Part shown: piece by piece, positions 1 to 10,629 of the stretch | How the letters are laid out: every line of letters begins with the position of its first letter | Numbering within the stretch: position 1 is the stretch's first letter | From: Nocardioides sp. YIM 152315 | GTDB lineage: Bacteria; Actinomycetota; Actinomycetes; Propionibacteriales; Nocardioidaceae | Assembly: GCF_029210375.1 (NCBI RefSeq) | Contig: NZ_JARGER010000019.1 | Span: forward strand, 1 to 54,299 | Length of the DNA: 54,299 bases | Direction of reading: 5' to 3' | The notes under the pieces: generated by a model | Database searches by the model: none | Seen by the model: the letters and a program-made list of their open reading frames with translations, nothing else | What the model was told of the DNA's origin: nothing | Position numbers and translations under genes: made by a program

Positions 1-30
1 CGCGCGGCTCGACGTACCCGACGACCTCGG

Positions 31-103
31 GGTGGTTTCGAGACAGGCGCCAGGGCGCCTTCCTCAACCACCGTGACTCTGCGTGCCTTCCTCAACCACC
101 GTG
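31..103. repeat. REP-like palindrome with a 19-bp direct repeat
   Basis: GGTGGTT at 31-37 pairs with AACCACC at 66-72, and an inner GGCGC/GCGCC pair folds between them, giving an extended hairpin. The right arm plus flank (57-75) is repeated exactly at 85-103. No coding frame is convincing in bases 1-164. It looks like an intergenic repetitive palindrome of the kind common in high-GC actinobacteria. Similar GGTGGT-CGAG palindromes occur near 18875 and 35098. Confidence 0.55.
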
Positions 104-164
104 CCTCGAGGCGTCCGACCGGCGCGTGTCAGATCCGTCATACCGGCCGGTAACGCTGCGCTGC

Positions 165-170
165 TACGTT
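165..170 (+). promoter_or_regulatory. -10 element TACGTT, leaderless promoter
   Basis: TACGTT fits the actinobacterial TANNNT -10. It lies exactly 6 nt before the ATG at 177, so transcription would begin at the start codon. This supports 177 rather than the upstream GTG at 126. Confidence 0.5.
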
Positions 171-176
171 CCGGCG

Positions 177-1244
177 ATGAGCGGATCCCGCAGCGCCAAG
201 GACTTCTTCCGGCCCCTCGCCGTCGGGGCGCCGACGCCGCTGACCGAGATCCCCGCGCGACCGAGCCGGGCGATCCACTTCTTCGATCCGAGCAACCCGA
301 AGATGGCGGCGAAGATCCCGGACATGGTCGGCACCGTGGACGTGCTGCTCGGCAACCTCGAGGACGCCGTCAAGGCCGACAACAAGCTCGCCGCCCGCGA
401 GGGCCTGGTCGAGATCGCGAAGACCACGGACTTCGGGCCCACGCAGCTGTGGACCCGGATCAACGCGCTCGACAGCCCCTGGGTGCTCGATGACCTCACC
501 ACCCTCGTCCCCGCCATCGGCGACCGGCTCGACGTGGTCATGGTGCCGAAGGTGCAGGGCGCCGAGGACATCCACTACGTCGACCGACTGCTGGCCCAGC
601 TCGAGGCGAAGGCCGGCCTGGAGCGACCGATCCTCGTGCACGCGATCCTCGAGACGGCACGCGGCGTCGCCAACGTCGAGGAGATCTGCGGCGCCAGCCC
701 GCGCATGCAGGGCCTCTCCCTCGGCCCCGCCGACCTCGCGGCCGACCGCCGCATGAAGACCACCCGCGTCGGTGGTGGACACCCCGGCTACCTGGTGCGC
801 GAGGACCCCGACCCCGACCGGGCGGCGGCGAGCCGGGCGACCTACCAGCAGGACCTCTGGCACTACACGATCGCCCGCATGGTCGACGCCTGCGCGATGC
901 ACGGCATCTACCCGTACTACGGCCCGTTCGGCGACATCGCGGACACGACCGCGTGCGAGGACCAGTTCCGCAACGCCTTCCTCCTCGGCTGCGTCGGCGC
1001 CTGGAGCCTGCACCCGAAGCAGATCGCCATCGCCCACGAGGTCTTCTCCCCCAGCGTCGAGGACGTCGTGCACGCGCGTCGCGTGGTCGCCGCCATGGGC
1101 GACGGCACCGGCGCGGTGATGCTCGACGGGAAGATGGAGGACGATGCCTCCCTCAAGCAGTGCCTGGTGATGGTCGAGCTCGCCGAGCAGCTGGCGGCGA
1201 TCGACCCCGAGCTGAAGGCGGCGTACGAAGGGATCGAGGCATGA
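177..1244 (+). CDS. HpcH/HpaI aldolase / citrate lyase (CitE-like) CoA-ester lyase
   Basis: A 355-residue TIM-barrel protein of the CitE/malyl-CoA lyase superfamily, whose members cleave or hydrolyse short beta-hydroxyacyl-CoA esters with Mg2+. Visible signatures are the GNLEDAV segment (metal-binding acidic pair), RINALDSPW with the conserved Arg, [14 protein letters not shown], and [20 protein letters not shown]. It is longer than its neighbour and the two are distinct paralogues. The next citE-like gene starts inside its stop (ATGA), so they are one transcript and presumably act together on related CoA esters. The start at 177 is chosen because a -10 hexamer lies 6 nt upstream; a GTG at 126 would add 17 atypical residues. 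The exact substrate (malyl-, citramalyl- or HMG-type CoA) cannot be read from sequence. Confidence 0.85.
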   Translation: MSGSRSAKDFFRPLAVGAPTPLTEIPARPSRAIHFFDPSNPKMAAKIPDMVGTVDVLLGNLEDAVKADNKLAAREGLVEIAKTTDFGPTQLWTRINALDSPWVLDDLTTLVPAIGDRLDVVMVPKVQGAEDIHYVDRLLAQLEAKAGLERPILVHAILETARGVANVEEICGASPRMQGLSLGPADLAADRRMKTTRVGGGHPGYLVREDPDPDRAAASRATYQQDLWHYTIARMVDACAMHGIYPYYGPFGDIADTTACEDQFRNAFLLGCVGAWSLHPKQIAIAHEVFSPSVEDVVHARRVVAAMGDGTGAVMLDGKMEDDASLKQCLVMVELAEQLAAIDPELKAAYEGIEA

Positions 1245-2110
1245 GCGAGTTCACTCCCCTGCGCAGCGTGCTCTACATGCCCGGCTCCAACGAGCGCGCA
1301 CTGGAGAAGGCCAGGTCGATCGCCTGCGACGGCCTCATCCTCGACCTCGAGGACGCCGTCGCGCCCGACGCCAAGGAGGGCGCCCGCGAGGCGGCCTGCA
1401 CGGCCGCAGCGAGCGGCGACTACGGCCGTCGTACCGTCACCATCCGCGCCAACGCCCTCGGCACCGAGTGGCACGACGCCGACCTCGCCGCCATCGCCCA
1501 GGCCGGTCCCGACGCCGTCGTGGTCCCGAAGGTCAACAGCGCCGCCGAGGTGCACCAGCTCGTCGACGCCCTGGACAAGGCCGGCGCCCCCGACCACACG
1601 AAGCTCTGGGCGATGATCGAGACGCCGGTGGCGATCCTCGACGCGCTCGCGATCGCCCGCGCGAGCGAACGGCTGACCTGCTTCGTGATCGGCACCAACG
1701 ACCTGGTCAAGGAGCTGTACGCCGAGCACGTGCCCGGCCGCGCGCCGATCCTGCCCAGCCTGCACACAGCCCTGCTCGCCGCCCGCGCGGCGGGCATCGC
1801 GATCCTCGACGGCGTCTACAACGACGTGAAGGACGTCGAGGGCTTCCTCGACGAGTGCGAGCAGGGACGACAGCTCGGCTTCGACGGCAAGACGCTCATC
1901 CACCCGGGTCAGGTCGAGGGCGCCAACAGCGCGTTCGCGCCCTCCGAGCGGGCCGTCGAGGACGCCCGCGGGCTGATCCGGGCCTGGGAGGACGGCGCCG
2001 GCACGGGCGTCGTCACCCACCACGGCAAGATGGTCGAGCAACTCCACGTCGAGTCCGCCCGCCGCACCCTCAGCATCCACGACGCGATCCGGGCCCTGAG
2101 CACCCGGTGA
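1241..2110 (+). CDS. CoA ester lyase, CitE-like (second paralogue)
   Basis: 289 residues, the usual length for CitE-like single-subunit lyases. The N-terminus [17 protein letters not shown] and LDLEDAV are classic for the family. [26 protein letters not shown] (metal-binding Glu) and [13 protein letters not shown] complete the signature. The start ATG overlaps the upstream stop by 4 nt and its own stop overlaps the dtd GTG, so this is the middle of a tight three-gene operon. It likely acts as (S)-citramalyl-CoA or malyl-CoA lyase or thioesterase; this is inference by family. Confidence 0.87.
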   Translation: MSEFTPLRSVLYMPGSNERALEKARSIACDGLILDLEDAVAPDAKEGAREAACTAAASGDYGRRTVTIRANALGTEWHDADLAAIAQAGPDAVVVPKVNSAAEVHQLVDALDKAGAPDHTKLWAMIETPVAILDALAIARASERLTCFVIGTNDLVKELYAEHVPGRAPILPSLHTALLAARAAGIAILDGVYNDVKDVEGFLDECEQGRQLGFDGKTLIHPGQVEGANSAFAPSERAVEDARGLIRAWEDGAGTGVVTHHGKMVEQLHVESARRTLSIHDAIRALSTR

Positions 2111-2544
2111 GGGCGGTCGTCCAGCGCGTCCTCGCGGCGAGCGTCACGGTCGACGGCGAGACCGTCGGCGCGATCGACGGCCCGGGCCTGCTGGTCTACC
2201 TCGGCGTCACCCACGACGACGGACCCGCCGACGTCACCTGGATGGCCCGCAAGGTCTGGGAGCTGCGGATCATGCGCGAGGAGCAGTCGGCTTCCGATCT
2301 CGGCGCTTCCGTGCTCGTCGTCAGCCAGTTCACCCTGTACGGCGACGCGCGGAAGGGTCGCCGCCCCACGTGGCAGGCGGCGGCGCCCGGGCCCGTGTCC
2401 GCACCGCTCTACGACGCGGTCTGCGACACCCTCGCCGGGCTCGGCGCGCACGTCGAGCGCGGCGTGTTCGGCGCCGACATGCGCATCGCCTCGGTCAACG
2501 ACGGGCCGATCACGATGATCCTCGAGAGTCCCGGTCGGAGCTGA
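2107..2544 (+). CDS. dtd: D-aminoacyl-tRNA deacylase
   Basis: 145 residues, full length for DTD. The enzyme removes D-amino acids mischarged on tRNA, in the cytosol as a homodimer. The N-terminal MRAVVQRV, the catalytic-pocket motif [16 protein letters not shown] and the C-terminal [11 protein letters not shown] (cross-subunit Gly-cisPro type motif, here with Ile for the usual Val) are all present. GTG start overlaps the preceding stop (GTGA), indicating translational coupling to the CitE-like genes. Function is confident; the association with the lyases is probably only operonic. Confidence 0.93.
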   Translation: MRAVVQRVLAASVTVDGETVGAIDGPGLLVYLGVTHDDGPADVTWMARKVWELRIMREEQSASDLGASVLVVSQFTLYGDARKGRRPTWQAAAPGPVSAPLYDAVCDTLAGLGAHVERGVFGADMRIASVNDGPITMILESPGRS

Positions 2545-2562
2545 GCCCCCGCCGGCGGCCGG

Positions 2563-2588
2563 GTTTGGCCCCCGAGGGCCACGGGTAC
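2563..2588 (+). promoter_or_regulatory. SigF/SigB-like promoter, GTTT-N16-GGGTAC
   Basis: GTTT at 2563-2566 and GGGTAC at 2583-2588 are separated by 16 nt, matching the general-stress sigma consensus of actinobacteria (GTTT-N15-17-GGGTA). The predicted start falls at about 2595, at the foot of the leader hairpin of the downstream gene. Confidence 0.5.
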
Positions 2589-2593
2589 AGCCC

Positions 2594-2618
2594 GTCGTGG
2601 TCCAGCCCGGACCACGAC
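2594..2618 (+). promoter_or_regulatory. Leader hairpin, perfect 10-bp stem
   Basis: GTCGTGGTCC (2594-2603) pairs perfectly with GGACCACGAC (2609-2618) around a 5-nt loop. It sits immediately before the GGGAGGG ribosome-binding site (2621-2627). It would be the first structure in the mRNA of the small membrane protein and could stabilise it. It may also terminate the dtd operon. Confidence 0.55.
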
Positions 2619-2630
2619 AAGGGAGGGAAC

Positions 2631-2774
2631 ATGATCGTCCTCGGCGTCATCCTGCTGCTCATCGGCCTGCTGGCCGGCATCCCGATCCTGACCACGATCG
2701 GCGCGATCCTCGCGATCGTCGGTCTGGTGATCAACCTCGTGCCGATCGGCGGCACCCGGCGTCGGGTCTTCTGA
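2631..2774 (+). CDS. DUF6131-like small hydrophobic membrane protein
   Basis: A 47-residue protein that is almost entirely two short hydrophobic stretches (residues 1-20 and 22-38) with a basic GGTRRRVF tail. It resembles the actinobacterial DUF6131 peptides. Start ATG has an excellent GGGAGGG site 3 nt upstream. The function of the family is unknown. The SigF/SigB-like promoter upstream suggests general-stress expression. It is short and separate from dtd. Confidence 0.75.
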   Translation: MIVLGVILLLIGLLAGIPILTTIGAILAIVGLVINLVPIGGTRRRVF

Positions 2775-2817
2775 GCGCACAGGTTTCCGGGAGCGCGAGA
2801 CGGGGCATCCACGGCGC

Positions 2818-3904
2818 GTGAACCGACTCCGGGTGGCCCGCCTCGCGTGCCTGATCCTCATTGCCACGACCCTGACGACGCTGCCCCTCGCCGGCGCTGC
2901 GGCCGCCTCCGACCCCCTCGAGCGCGGCAGGAAGGTGACCTGGCACAACACCAGCTACACCGACGCCGACGCCGTCAAGATCACCGCGTCGGGGAAGCTG
3001 CGTGGCGGCAAGCGCAAGCTGCAGCTCCAGGCGAAGTTCCCCGGCGGCTGGCGCACCTTCGCCCGGGGGCACAGCAAGAAGTCCGGCAAGTTCCACGTCG
3101 ACGGCAAGCTCAAGTGGTACGGCACGCACAAGGTCCGCGTCCGCGCCGGCGGCCGGAAGCCGTTCAAGCGGTCGACCAAGGTCCATGTCAGCCCGTCGTG
3201 GGCGCCGCGAGGTGCGGCGTCGTCCCACGGGTTCACCAAGAGCCGCGGCTACCGCTACCTGCTCGACCCCTGCCAGAAGATCCGCTACCAGGTGAACGCG
3301 TCCGACATCGGCCAGCCCGGCATCGACCTCGCCAAGCTGGCGATGGACCAGGTGGCCTGGGCGACCGGACTCAAGGTGCGGTACGCCGGCACCACCAACT
3401 TCGTGCCGTTCCGCAAGAAGCGCGGCAAGCCCAAGCGCGGCATCGACCTCGTCATCGCCTGGGCTCCGAGCACCGCGATCAAGGAGTTCCAGGGCACGAC
3501 GGTCGGCGGGCTCGGCGGCCCGCTCCTGGGCCGCTCCGGCATCGCCCGGAAGGGTCACAAGAAGGTCTGGCGGATCCAGTCGTCCGGCGTCACCCTCAAC
3601 ACCGACCAGTGGGTCAACGGCACTCAGTACCAGGGCTGGGACGGGCCCACCTTCACCGCCGGCCAGGTGCTGCTCCACGAGATCGGCCACGCCTTCGGCC
3701 TCCGGCACGTCAACCACGCCGACCAGCTCATGTACCCGTCCAACGGGCTCCCGGACCCCGACGGCTACTTCCGGGCGCGCTACAGCGCCGGCGACCTCGC
3801 CGGGATGCAGAAGTCCGGCCTCGCGGCCGGATGCGTCCGGAAGGCGTTCTGGCACGCGCGGACCGCGCGGGTCGCCCCGGCGCCCATCCCCGAGCCGACG
3901 CCGG

Positions 3905-3924
<20 letters not shown>
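2818..3924 (+). CDS. Secreted zinc metalloprotease (matrixin-like, HEXXHXXGXXH)
   Basis: 368 residues. Residues 1-30 form a Sec signal peptide (basic start, hydrophobic core, AAAASDP cleavage region). Residues about 35-125 are a basic beta-rich stretch. The C-terminal half carries the metzincin zinc site [11 protein letters not shown] with His287, Glu288, His291 and His297, followed by LMYPS, the Met-turn equivalent of matrixins. It is thus probably a secreted endopeptidase that folds around Zn2+. The GTG start at 2818 lacks a strong ribosome-binding site. The 3' end overlaps the convergent hutU stop by 20 nt. The protein substrate is unknown. Confidence 0.83.
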
Positions 3925-5590
<1,666 letters not shown>

Positions 5591-5662
5591 GCCACCAGTG
5601 AACGAGGTACTCCGCGCCGTCGCCAGCCCTCCCGCCCTCGACGCCGTCTCACATACGAGACG

Positions 5663-5689
5663 GGCCCCGTCCTCGCCGAGGACGGGGCC
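5663..5689 (-). terminator. Intrinsic terminator-like hairpin after the chemoreceptor gene
   Basis: GGCCCCGTCCTCG and CGAGGACGGGGCC form a near-perfect 12-13 bp hairpin about 25 nt past the chemoreceptor stop and upstream of hutU. There is no T-tract, as is usual in high-GC actinobacteria. It would reduce read-through into hutU, so hutU may have its own promoter in 5591-5662. Confidence 0.6.
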
Positions 5690-5713
5690 GCGCCTCGTGC
5701 AGCCGGGTCTGCG

Positions 5714-7321
5714 TCAGACGCGGAAGCGTCCGACGGCCTCCTCCAGCTGCGCCCCCATGTCGGCGAGCTCGCCCGCCGACCGCTGCGCGTCGGTGACGCC
5801 CGAGAGCGTCTGGGCGGCGGCGTCGGCGATGCCTGCGACGTTGCTCGCGATGCCCTCGGAGCCGTTGGCCGCCTCGAGCACGTTGCGGTTCATCTCGTTG
5901 GTGGTGGCGGTCTGCTCCTCGACCGCGGAGGCGATCGTCATCTGGAAGTCGTTGATCTCCGCGATGACGGTGCTGATCTGGCCGATGGCGTCGACGGCGC
6001 CGGTGGTGTCGGCCTGGATGGCCTCGACCCGGCGGGCGATGTCCTCCGTCGCCCGCGCGGTCTCCTGCGCGAGCTCCTTGACCTCGCCGGCCACGACCGC
6101 GAAGCCCTTGCCGGCCTCACCGGCACGAGCGGCCTCGATGGTCGCGTTCAGCGCCAGCAGGTTGGTCTGCTCGGCGATCGAGGTGATCGTCTTGACGACC
6201 GACGCGATCTCCTGCGACGAGGTGCCGAGCTTGCCGACCGTCTCGGTCGTGGTCGCGGCGATGCCGACCGCATTGCCGGCCACCTGGGCAGCGGCGTTCG
6301 CGCTCTGCGCGATCTCGCGGATCGCCGACTGCATCTGCTCCGAGCCGGAGGCGACGGTGCCGACGTTGCGCGAGACGTCGCCGGCGGAGGTCGAGGCGAC
6401 CTCGGCCTGCCGGGTGACGCCCTCGACGTTCGTGGCGATGGCACCGGCGGTGCCGCGCAGCTCGGAGGACGAGCCCGCGAGGCGCTGGGCGAAGTCGCGC
6501 ACCAGCACCATGACGGCGCTGAGGGCGTCCAGGGTCGCGTTGAGGGAGCGGTTCATCTCGGTGATCTCGCGGGAGCCGGCGTCCTCGACCCGGACGGTCA
6601 GGTCGCCCTCGGCGACCCGGGCGAGCACGGCTCGGGTCGCGTCGATCGGGCCGACCACGGCGCGGGCGGTGACGACACCAAGACCGACGCTGAGGAGCAG
6701 GCCGGCGACGATGATGACGATGGTCAGGGTCCGGGCCGACTCGAAGGCGTCGCGGGCCGACGCCGCCTGGGCGGCGGCCTGCTCCTGCTCGGCGGCGTTG
6801 GCGGCGGTGATCGACTCCTCGGCCTGGGCGGCGTACTCGTCCATCTCGGCGATCGCGGCCGGCACGTCGGCGGGGGCGATCTGGCCGCTCTTCAGCTCGT
6901 CGAGCACGGCGTTGTTGCCGTCGACGGCGGAGGCGAAGGCCGCGACGTTGGCCGCGACGTCGTCGGGGAGGTCCATGCCCTGGACCTCGGCGATCCGGTC
7001 CACCAGCTCCTGCGAGGTCGCGGCGACGGCCTTCTGCTCCTTGGCCAGCGTGTCCGCCGGGATGCTCTCGATCGCGGTGCGGGCGTCGTGGGCGGCGTAC
7101 TCCCACCACAGCACCTCGAGGCTGCGGGTCCCGTCGAGCTGGACGGTGCCGCGCTCGTAGACGGCCTCGGCACGGTCGCTGATGTTGTTCATGCGGGTCA
7201 GGGCGAAGCCGGCGATCACGACACTGGCCAGCGAGACCACGAGGAAGCCGGCGAGCAGGCGAGTCCGCAGCGACAGTCCGCCGAGGCGCGCGCCCAGGGA
7301 GACGGGCGAGGGGTTGGACAC
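5714..7321 (-). CDS. Methyl-accepting chemotaxis protein (4HB sensor, HAMP, MCP signalling domain)
   Basis: 535 residues. A transmembrane helix at about 20-42 is followed by a roughly 160-residue Ala/Glu-rich four-helix-bundle-type extracytoplasmic sensor and a second helix near 200-220. A HAMP domain ([24 protein letters not shown]) leads into the coiled-coil signalling domain with the hairpin tip around [31 protein letters not shown] start is well supported by AGGAGGT 6 nt upstream. It lies between hutH and hutU on the same strand, which suggests sensing of histidine, urocanate or a related nitrogen source. No che or flagellar genes are in the window, so signalling to motility is assumed rather than seen. 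Confidence 0.9.
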   Translation of the reverse strand: MSNPSPVSLGARLGGLSLRTRLLAGFLVVSLASVVIAGFALTRMNNISDRAEAVYERGTVQLDGTRSLEVLWWEYAAHDARTAIESIPADTLAKEQKAVAATSQELVDRIAEVQGMDLPDDVAANVAAFASAVDGNNAVLDELKSGQIAPADVPAAIAEMDEYAAQAEESITAANAAEQEQAAAQAASARDAFESARTLTIVIIVAGLLLSVGLGVVTARAVVGPIDATRAVLARVAEGDLTVRVEDAGSREITEMNRSLNATLDALSAVMVLVRDFAQRLAGSSSELRGTAGAIATNVEGVTRQAEVASTSAGDVSRNVGTVASGSEQMQSAIREIAQSANAAAQVAGNAVGIAATTTETVGKLGTSSQEIASVVKTITSIAEQTNLLALNATIEAARAGEAGKGFAVVAGEVKELAQETARATEDIARRVEAIQADTTGAVDAIGQISTVIAEINDFQMTIASAVEEQTATTNEMNRNVLEAANGSEGIASNVAGIADAAAQTLSGVTDAQRSAGELADMGAQLEEAVGRFRV

Positions 7322-7428
7322 GGGTATACCTCCTGGTCGGGTCGCCTCTCGACCCGGGACAGAACGGTCCATCGACCGGATCGGTCCGGACCTGAGGGGT
7401 GGCCTTCCCCGGTGCCGCCCAGACGCGC

Positions 7429-9003
7429 TCAGCGGAGCTCGCCCACCACGCCCTCCGCGGCGCGCAGCACGTCGCCCGAGTCGACCAGGCCGACCGCGGC
7501 CTCGATCTCCGGCGAGAGGTGCCGGTCGGGACCGGGTCCCGCGATGCCCGAGGAGCGCAGCAGCGCGACCACGGCGCCCGTCGCCGGCGACGGCTCGAGC
7601 GGCGCACGCAGGTCGAGCGCCCGCGCGGCCGTGAGCACCTCGATCGCGACCACCCGGGTCAGGCCGTCGACCGCCCGACGCAGCTTGCGGCCGGCCGACC
7701 AGCCCATCGACACGTGGTCCTCCTGCATGGCGCTGGAGGGGATCGAGTCGACCGACGCGGGCACCGCGAGCCGCTTCATCTCGGAGACGATGGCCGCCTG
7801 CGTGTACTGCGCGATCATGTGTCCGCTGTCGACCCCGGGGTCGTCGGCGAGGAACGGCGGCAGCCCGTGGTTGCGGGCCTTGTCGAGGAAGCGGTCGGTA
7901 CGCCGTTCGCTGATCGACGCCACGTCTGCGGCGGCGATCGCGAGGAAGTCGAGCACGTAGGCGATGGGAGCGCCGTGGAAGTTGCCGTTGCTCTCCACCC
8001 GTCCCTCCGCCGCGAGCACCACCGGGTTGTCGACGGCCGAGGCGAGCTCGCGCCCGGCCACGAGCGTCGCGTGCTCGACGGTGTCGCGCGCGGCGCCGTG
8101 CACCTGCGGCGAGCATCGCAGCGAGTACGCGTCCTGCACCCGGTTGCAGTCCGGACCCCGGTGTGACGCGACGACACCGGAGTCCGCGAGCAGCGCGACC
8201 AGGTTGGCGGCCGAGTCGGCCTGGCCCGGGTGCGGGCGAAGCGCCTGCAGCTCGGGGGCGAACACGCGGTCGGTGCCGAGCTGCGCCTCGACCGACATCG
8301 CCGCGGCCACGTCGGCGGTGCGCAACAGCCGGCGCAGGTCGGTGATCGCCAGCACCAGCATCCCGAGCATGCCGTCGGTGCCGTTGATCAGCGCCAGGCC
8401 CTCCTTGGCCGCCAGCTCGACCGGCGTGAGGCCGGCGGCGGCCAGCGCCTCCGCGGCGGGGAGGAGCGTGCCGGAGTTGTCGCGCACCTCGCCCTCGCCC
8501 ATCAGCGCCAGCGCGCAGTGCGACAGCGGCGCCAGGTCGCCCGAGCAGCCGAGCGAGCCGTGCTCCCGCACCACCGGCGTGATCCCGTGGGTCAGCAGCG
8601 CCGCGAGCAGCTCTGCGGTCTCGCGGCGTACGCCGGTGTGGCCGGTCGCCAGCGTGGAGAGGCGCAGCAGCATGAGGGCCCGCACCACCTCGCGCTCGAC
8701 CTCGGCCCCGGAACCGGCAGCGTGCGACCGCACGAGGGAGCGCTGCAGCTGGGCGCGCATCTCCGTCGGGATGTGGCGGGTCGCGAGCGCGCCGAACCCG
8801 GTCGAGACGCCGTACGCCGGGATCGGCGCCTCGGCGAGCTCGTCGACCACCGCCCGGGCGTGATCGACGGCGATCAGGGCCTCGTCGTCGAGCCGGACCG
8901 ACGCGCCCTCCCGGGCGACGCGGATCAGGTCGTCGACCGTGACGGCGCCGACGCCGACCTCGACCTCGACGGGCGGGCGGGCAGGGGGCGCACCGGTGGT
9001 CAT
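7429..9003 (-). CDS. hutH: Histidine ammonia-lyase
   Basis: 524 residues with the start at 9003, preferred over ATG 9012 because GGGGAGG ends 9 nt upstream of it and abuts the other. The enzyme deaminates L-histidine to urocanate using the autocatalytic MIO cofactor. The MIO tripeptide is Cys153-Ser154-Gly155 in [14 protein letters not shown], where most HAL enzymes have Ala-Ser-Gly; the Cys variant is, to my knowledge, seen in Streptomyces-type enzymes. YGVSTGFG near residue 65 is the conserved Tyr loop. It is first in the hut cluster and divergent from the gene at 9224. Confidence 0.95.
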   Translation of the reverse strand: MTTGAPPARPPVEVEVGVGAVTVDDLIRVAREGASVRLDDEALIAVDHARAVVDELAEAPIPAYGVSTGFGALATRHIPTEMRAQLQRSLVRSHAAGSGAEVEREVVRALMLLRLSTLATGHTGVRRETAELLAALLTHGITPVVREHGSLGCSGDLAPLSHCALALMGEGEVRDNSGTLLPAAEALAAAGLTPVELAAKEGLALINGTDGMLGMLVLAITDLRRLLRTADVAAAMSVEAQLGTDRVFAPELQALRPHPGQADSAANLVALLADSGVVASHRGPDCNRVQDAYSLRCSPQVHGAARDTVEHATLVAGRELASAVDNPVVLAAEGRVESNGNFHGAPIAYVLDFLAIAAADVASISERRTDRFLDKARNHGLPPFLADDPGVDSGHMIAQYTQAAIVSEMKRLAVPASVDSIPSSAMQEDHVSMGWSAGRKLRRAVDGLTRVVAIEVLTAARALDLRAPLEPSPATGAVVALLRSSGIAGPGPDRHLSPEIEAAVGLVDSGDVLRAAEGVVGELR

Positions 9004-9126
9004 GGTCGCCATCCTCCCCGCCGGTGCCGGGCGTCACCAGCGCGCCGGCGCACGCGCGCGTCTGGGATCCGAGACCGTCGGGCGCAGGCCGGCGTGACCC
9101 GGCTCACAGTAACGCGTTCTACCTAT

Positions 9127-9151
9127 CGGGGTTGTACCCCGCGAAGCGGGG
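9127..9151 (+). promoter_or_regulatory. Two mutually exclusive hairpins in the leader
   Basis: CGGGG (9127-9131) can pair with CCCCG (9137-9141). CCCCGC (9137-9142) can instead pair with GCGGGG (9146-9151). The shared middle strand means only one can form, as in attenuators. It lies about 75 nt before the secreted-protein gene and in the hutH-divergent spacer. Confidence 0.35.
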
Positions 9152-9223
9152 GCAATCACACGTCGACGCTCGACCTCGGGCCGGGAGGGAGCATCCCGGA
9201 CGAGCTGACCCGGAGGGATGTTC

Positions 9224-10570
9224 ATGCCACGACCCAGACCCCGTGCCGCCCTGACCGCCGCCGTCGCCGCGACGTTCGGCCTCGTCGCCCCCATGGCGCT
9301 GGCCGGTCCAGCCGACGCGGGACGACCGGCGCAGGAGAGTCCCGCCCAGGACGGCCGGAGTGCCGCCCCGGGCTCGGACAGGTCGACCGACGTGAGCGCG
9401 ACCGAGCGCAGGCGCGGTCGCACTCCCACCGAGTTCGCGCTCCGCAGCTCCGGCTTCGCGACCGACGTCAAGGGCGGTCAGATCCCCGCCGCTGCCGGCG
9501 CCACTGCCCTGGCGGTCATCGGGTGCACCAACAAGGCGGGCATCGACCGCAGCAACGACCTGGCATCGGTCGAGATCCCCGGCCTCGGCACGGTCTCCGC
9601 GACGAAGACGCGCACCTGGACCAGCCAGACCGGCGACGAGGTGGCGGTCACCACCCGGCACAGCGTCGGCGAGGTCGTGCTCAGCGACTCGCCCCTCGGC
9701 ACGCTGAGCCTGTCCGCGATCACCACCACCGCGAAGGCGTCGCACGACGCCAGCGGCTTCCACGCCTACACCAACACCGACCTCGGCGGCCTGACCTTCA
9801 CACCGCCCGAGGGACAGCCGCAGGAGCTGAAGCTCCCTGTGCCGGGGCAGCCGATCACGATCCCGAACGTCGCGACCATCTCGCTGGGCTCGACCTGGAC
9901 GCGGGAGAAGAAGGACAAGGCCCGGGCGTACGCCAACGGCCTCCTGGTGCACCTCATCCCGACCGATACGCGGGTGCGCGTCGCGCACGCGGGCACCGAG
10001 ATCTTCAGCGGCATCCGCAAGGGCGTCTTCGCGGGCTCGGCGTACGGCGTGAGCGGCTCGCTCGGCGGCGACCTGGTCAGCCTCGGCCGCAACCCCGTGC
10101 AGCGGGTCCCCTGCCAGGGCACCGGCGGCGAGGTCCGGAAGTCGTCGCTGGCCGGCATCGACCTCGCCGGCCAGGTGAAGATCGGCGCGATGACCAGCGA
10201 GGGCATGGGCACCCAGACCGACGGGACCTGGGGCTTCGCCCGGGCGAAGGTCGCCGACATCGACCTCGGCGGGGCGCTGAAGATCGAGGGCATCGTCGCC
10301 CAGGCGACCGTCGAGCGGAAGGGCAGGAAGATCAAGCGCAGCTGGGACGGCTCGTCGCTCGGTGCGGTGACGGTCAACGGCGAGCGGATGACCTTCCCCG
10401 ACACGGGCCCGCTCGAGATCCCGGGAGTCGCCAAGCTCGAGCCGCTGGTCGTCGAGAGGCTCAAGACCGGGATGAAGGTGGTCGGGCTCCGGGTCTCCCT
10501 GCTCGACGGCACCGGCGCCGTGCTCGACCTGGCGACCGCGCGGCTACGGATCGGCCGGAGCGGCAACTAG
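9224..10570 (+). CDS. Secreted choice-of-anchor-P-like protein
   Basis: 448 residues. ATG 9224 is chosen over 9218 because GGAGG ends 7 nt before it. Residues 1-31 are a clear Sec signal peptide (PRPRPR, hydrophobic core, MALAGPADA). The mature part is beta-rich, with two domain-like halves of similar tone (SGFATDVKGGQIP... and VRKSSLAGIDLAGQVKIG...), several isolated Cys that could form disulphides, and no catalytic motif. It resembles the actinobacterial choice-of-anchor P family of exported surface proteins. There is no sortase motif or C-terminal membrane anchor, so it is probably released. Function unknown. Confidence 0.65.
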   Translation: MPRPRPRAALTAAVAATFGLVAPMALAGPADAGRPAQESPAQDGRSAAPGSDRSTDVSATERRRGRTPTEFALRSSGFATDVKGGQIPAAAGATALAVIGCTNKAGIDRSNDLASVEIPGLGTVSATKTRTWTSQTGDEVAVTTRHSVGEVVLSDSPLGTLSLSAITTTAKASHDASGFHAYTNTDLGGLTFTPPEGQPQELKLPVPGQPITIPNVATISLGSTWTREKKDKARAYANGLLVHLIPTDTRVRVAHAGTEIFSGIRKGVFAGSAYGVSGSLGGDLVSLGRNPVQRVPCQGTGGEVRKSSLAGIDLAGQVKIGAMTSEGMGTQTDGTWGFARAKVADIDLGGALKIEGIVAQATVERKGRKIKRSWDGSSLGAVTVNGERMTFPDTGPLEIPGVAKLEPLVVERLKTGMKVVGLRVSLLDGTGAVLDLATARLRIGRSGN

Positions 10571-10629
10571 CCGGGCCACACTGCAAGACAGCGGCGGACG
10601 CACGGGCCGGCGCGGCGTTGACTGGGGGC

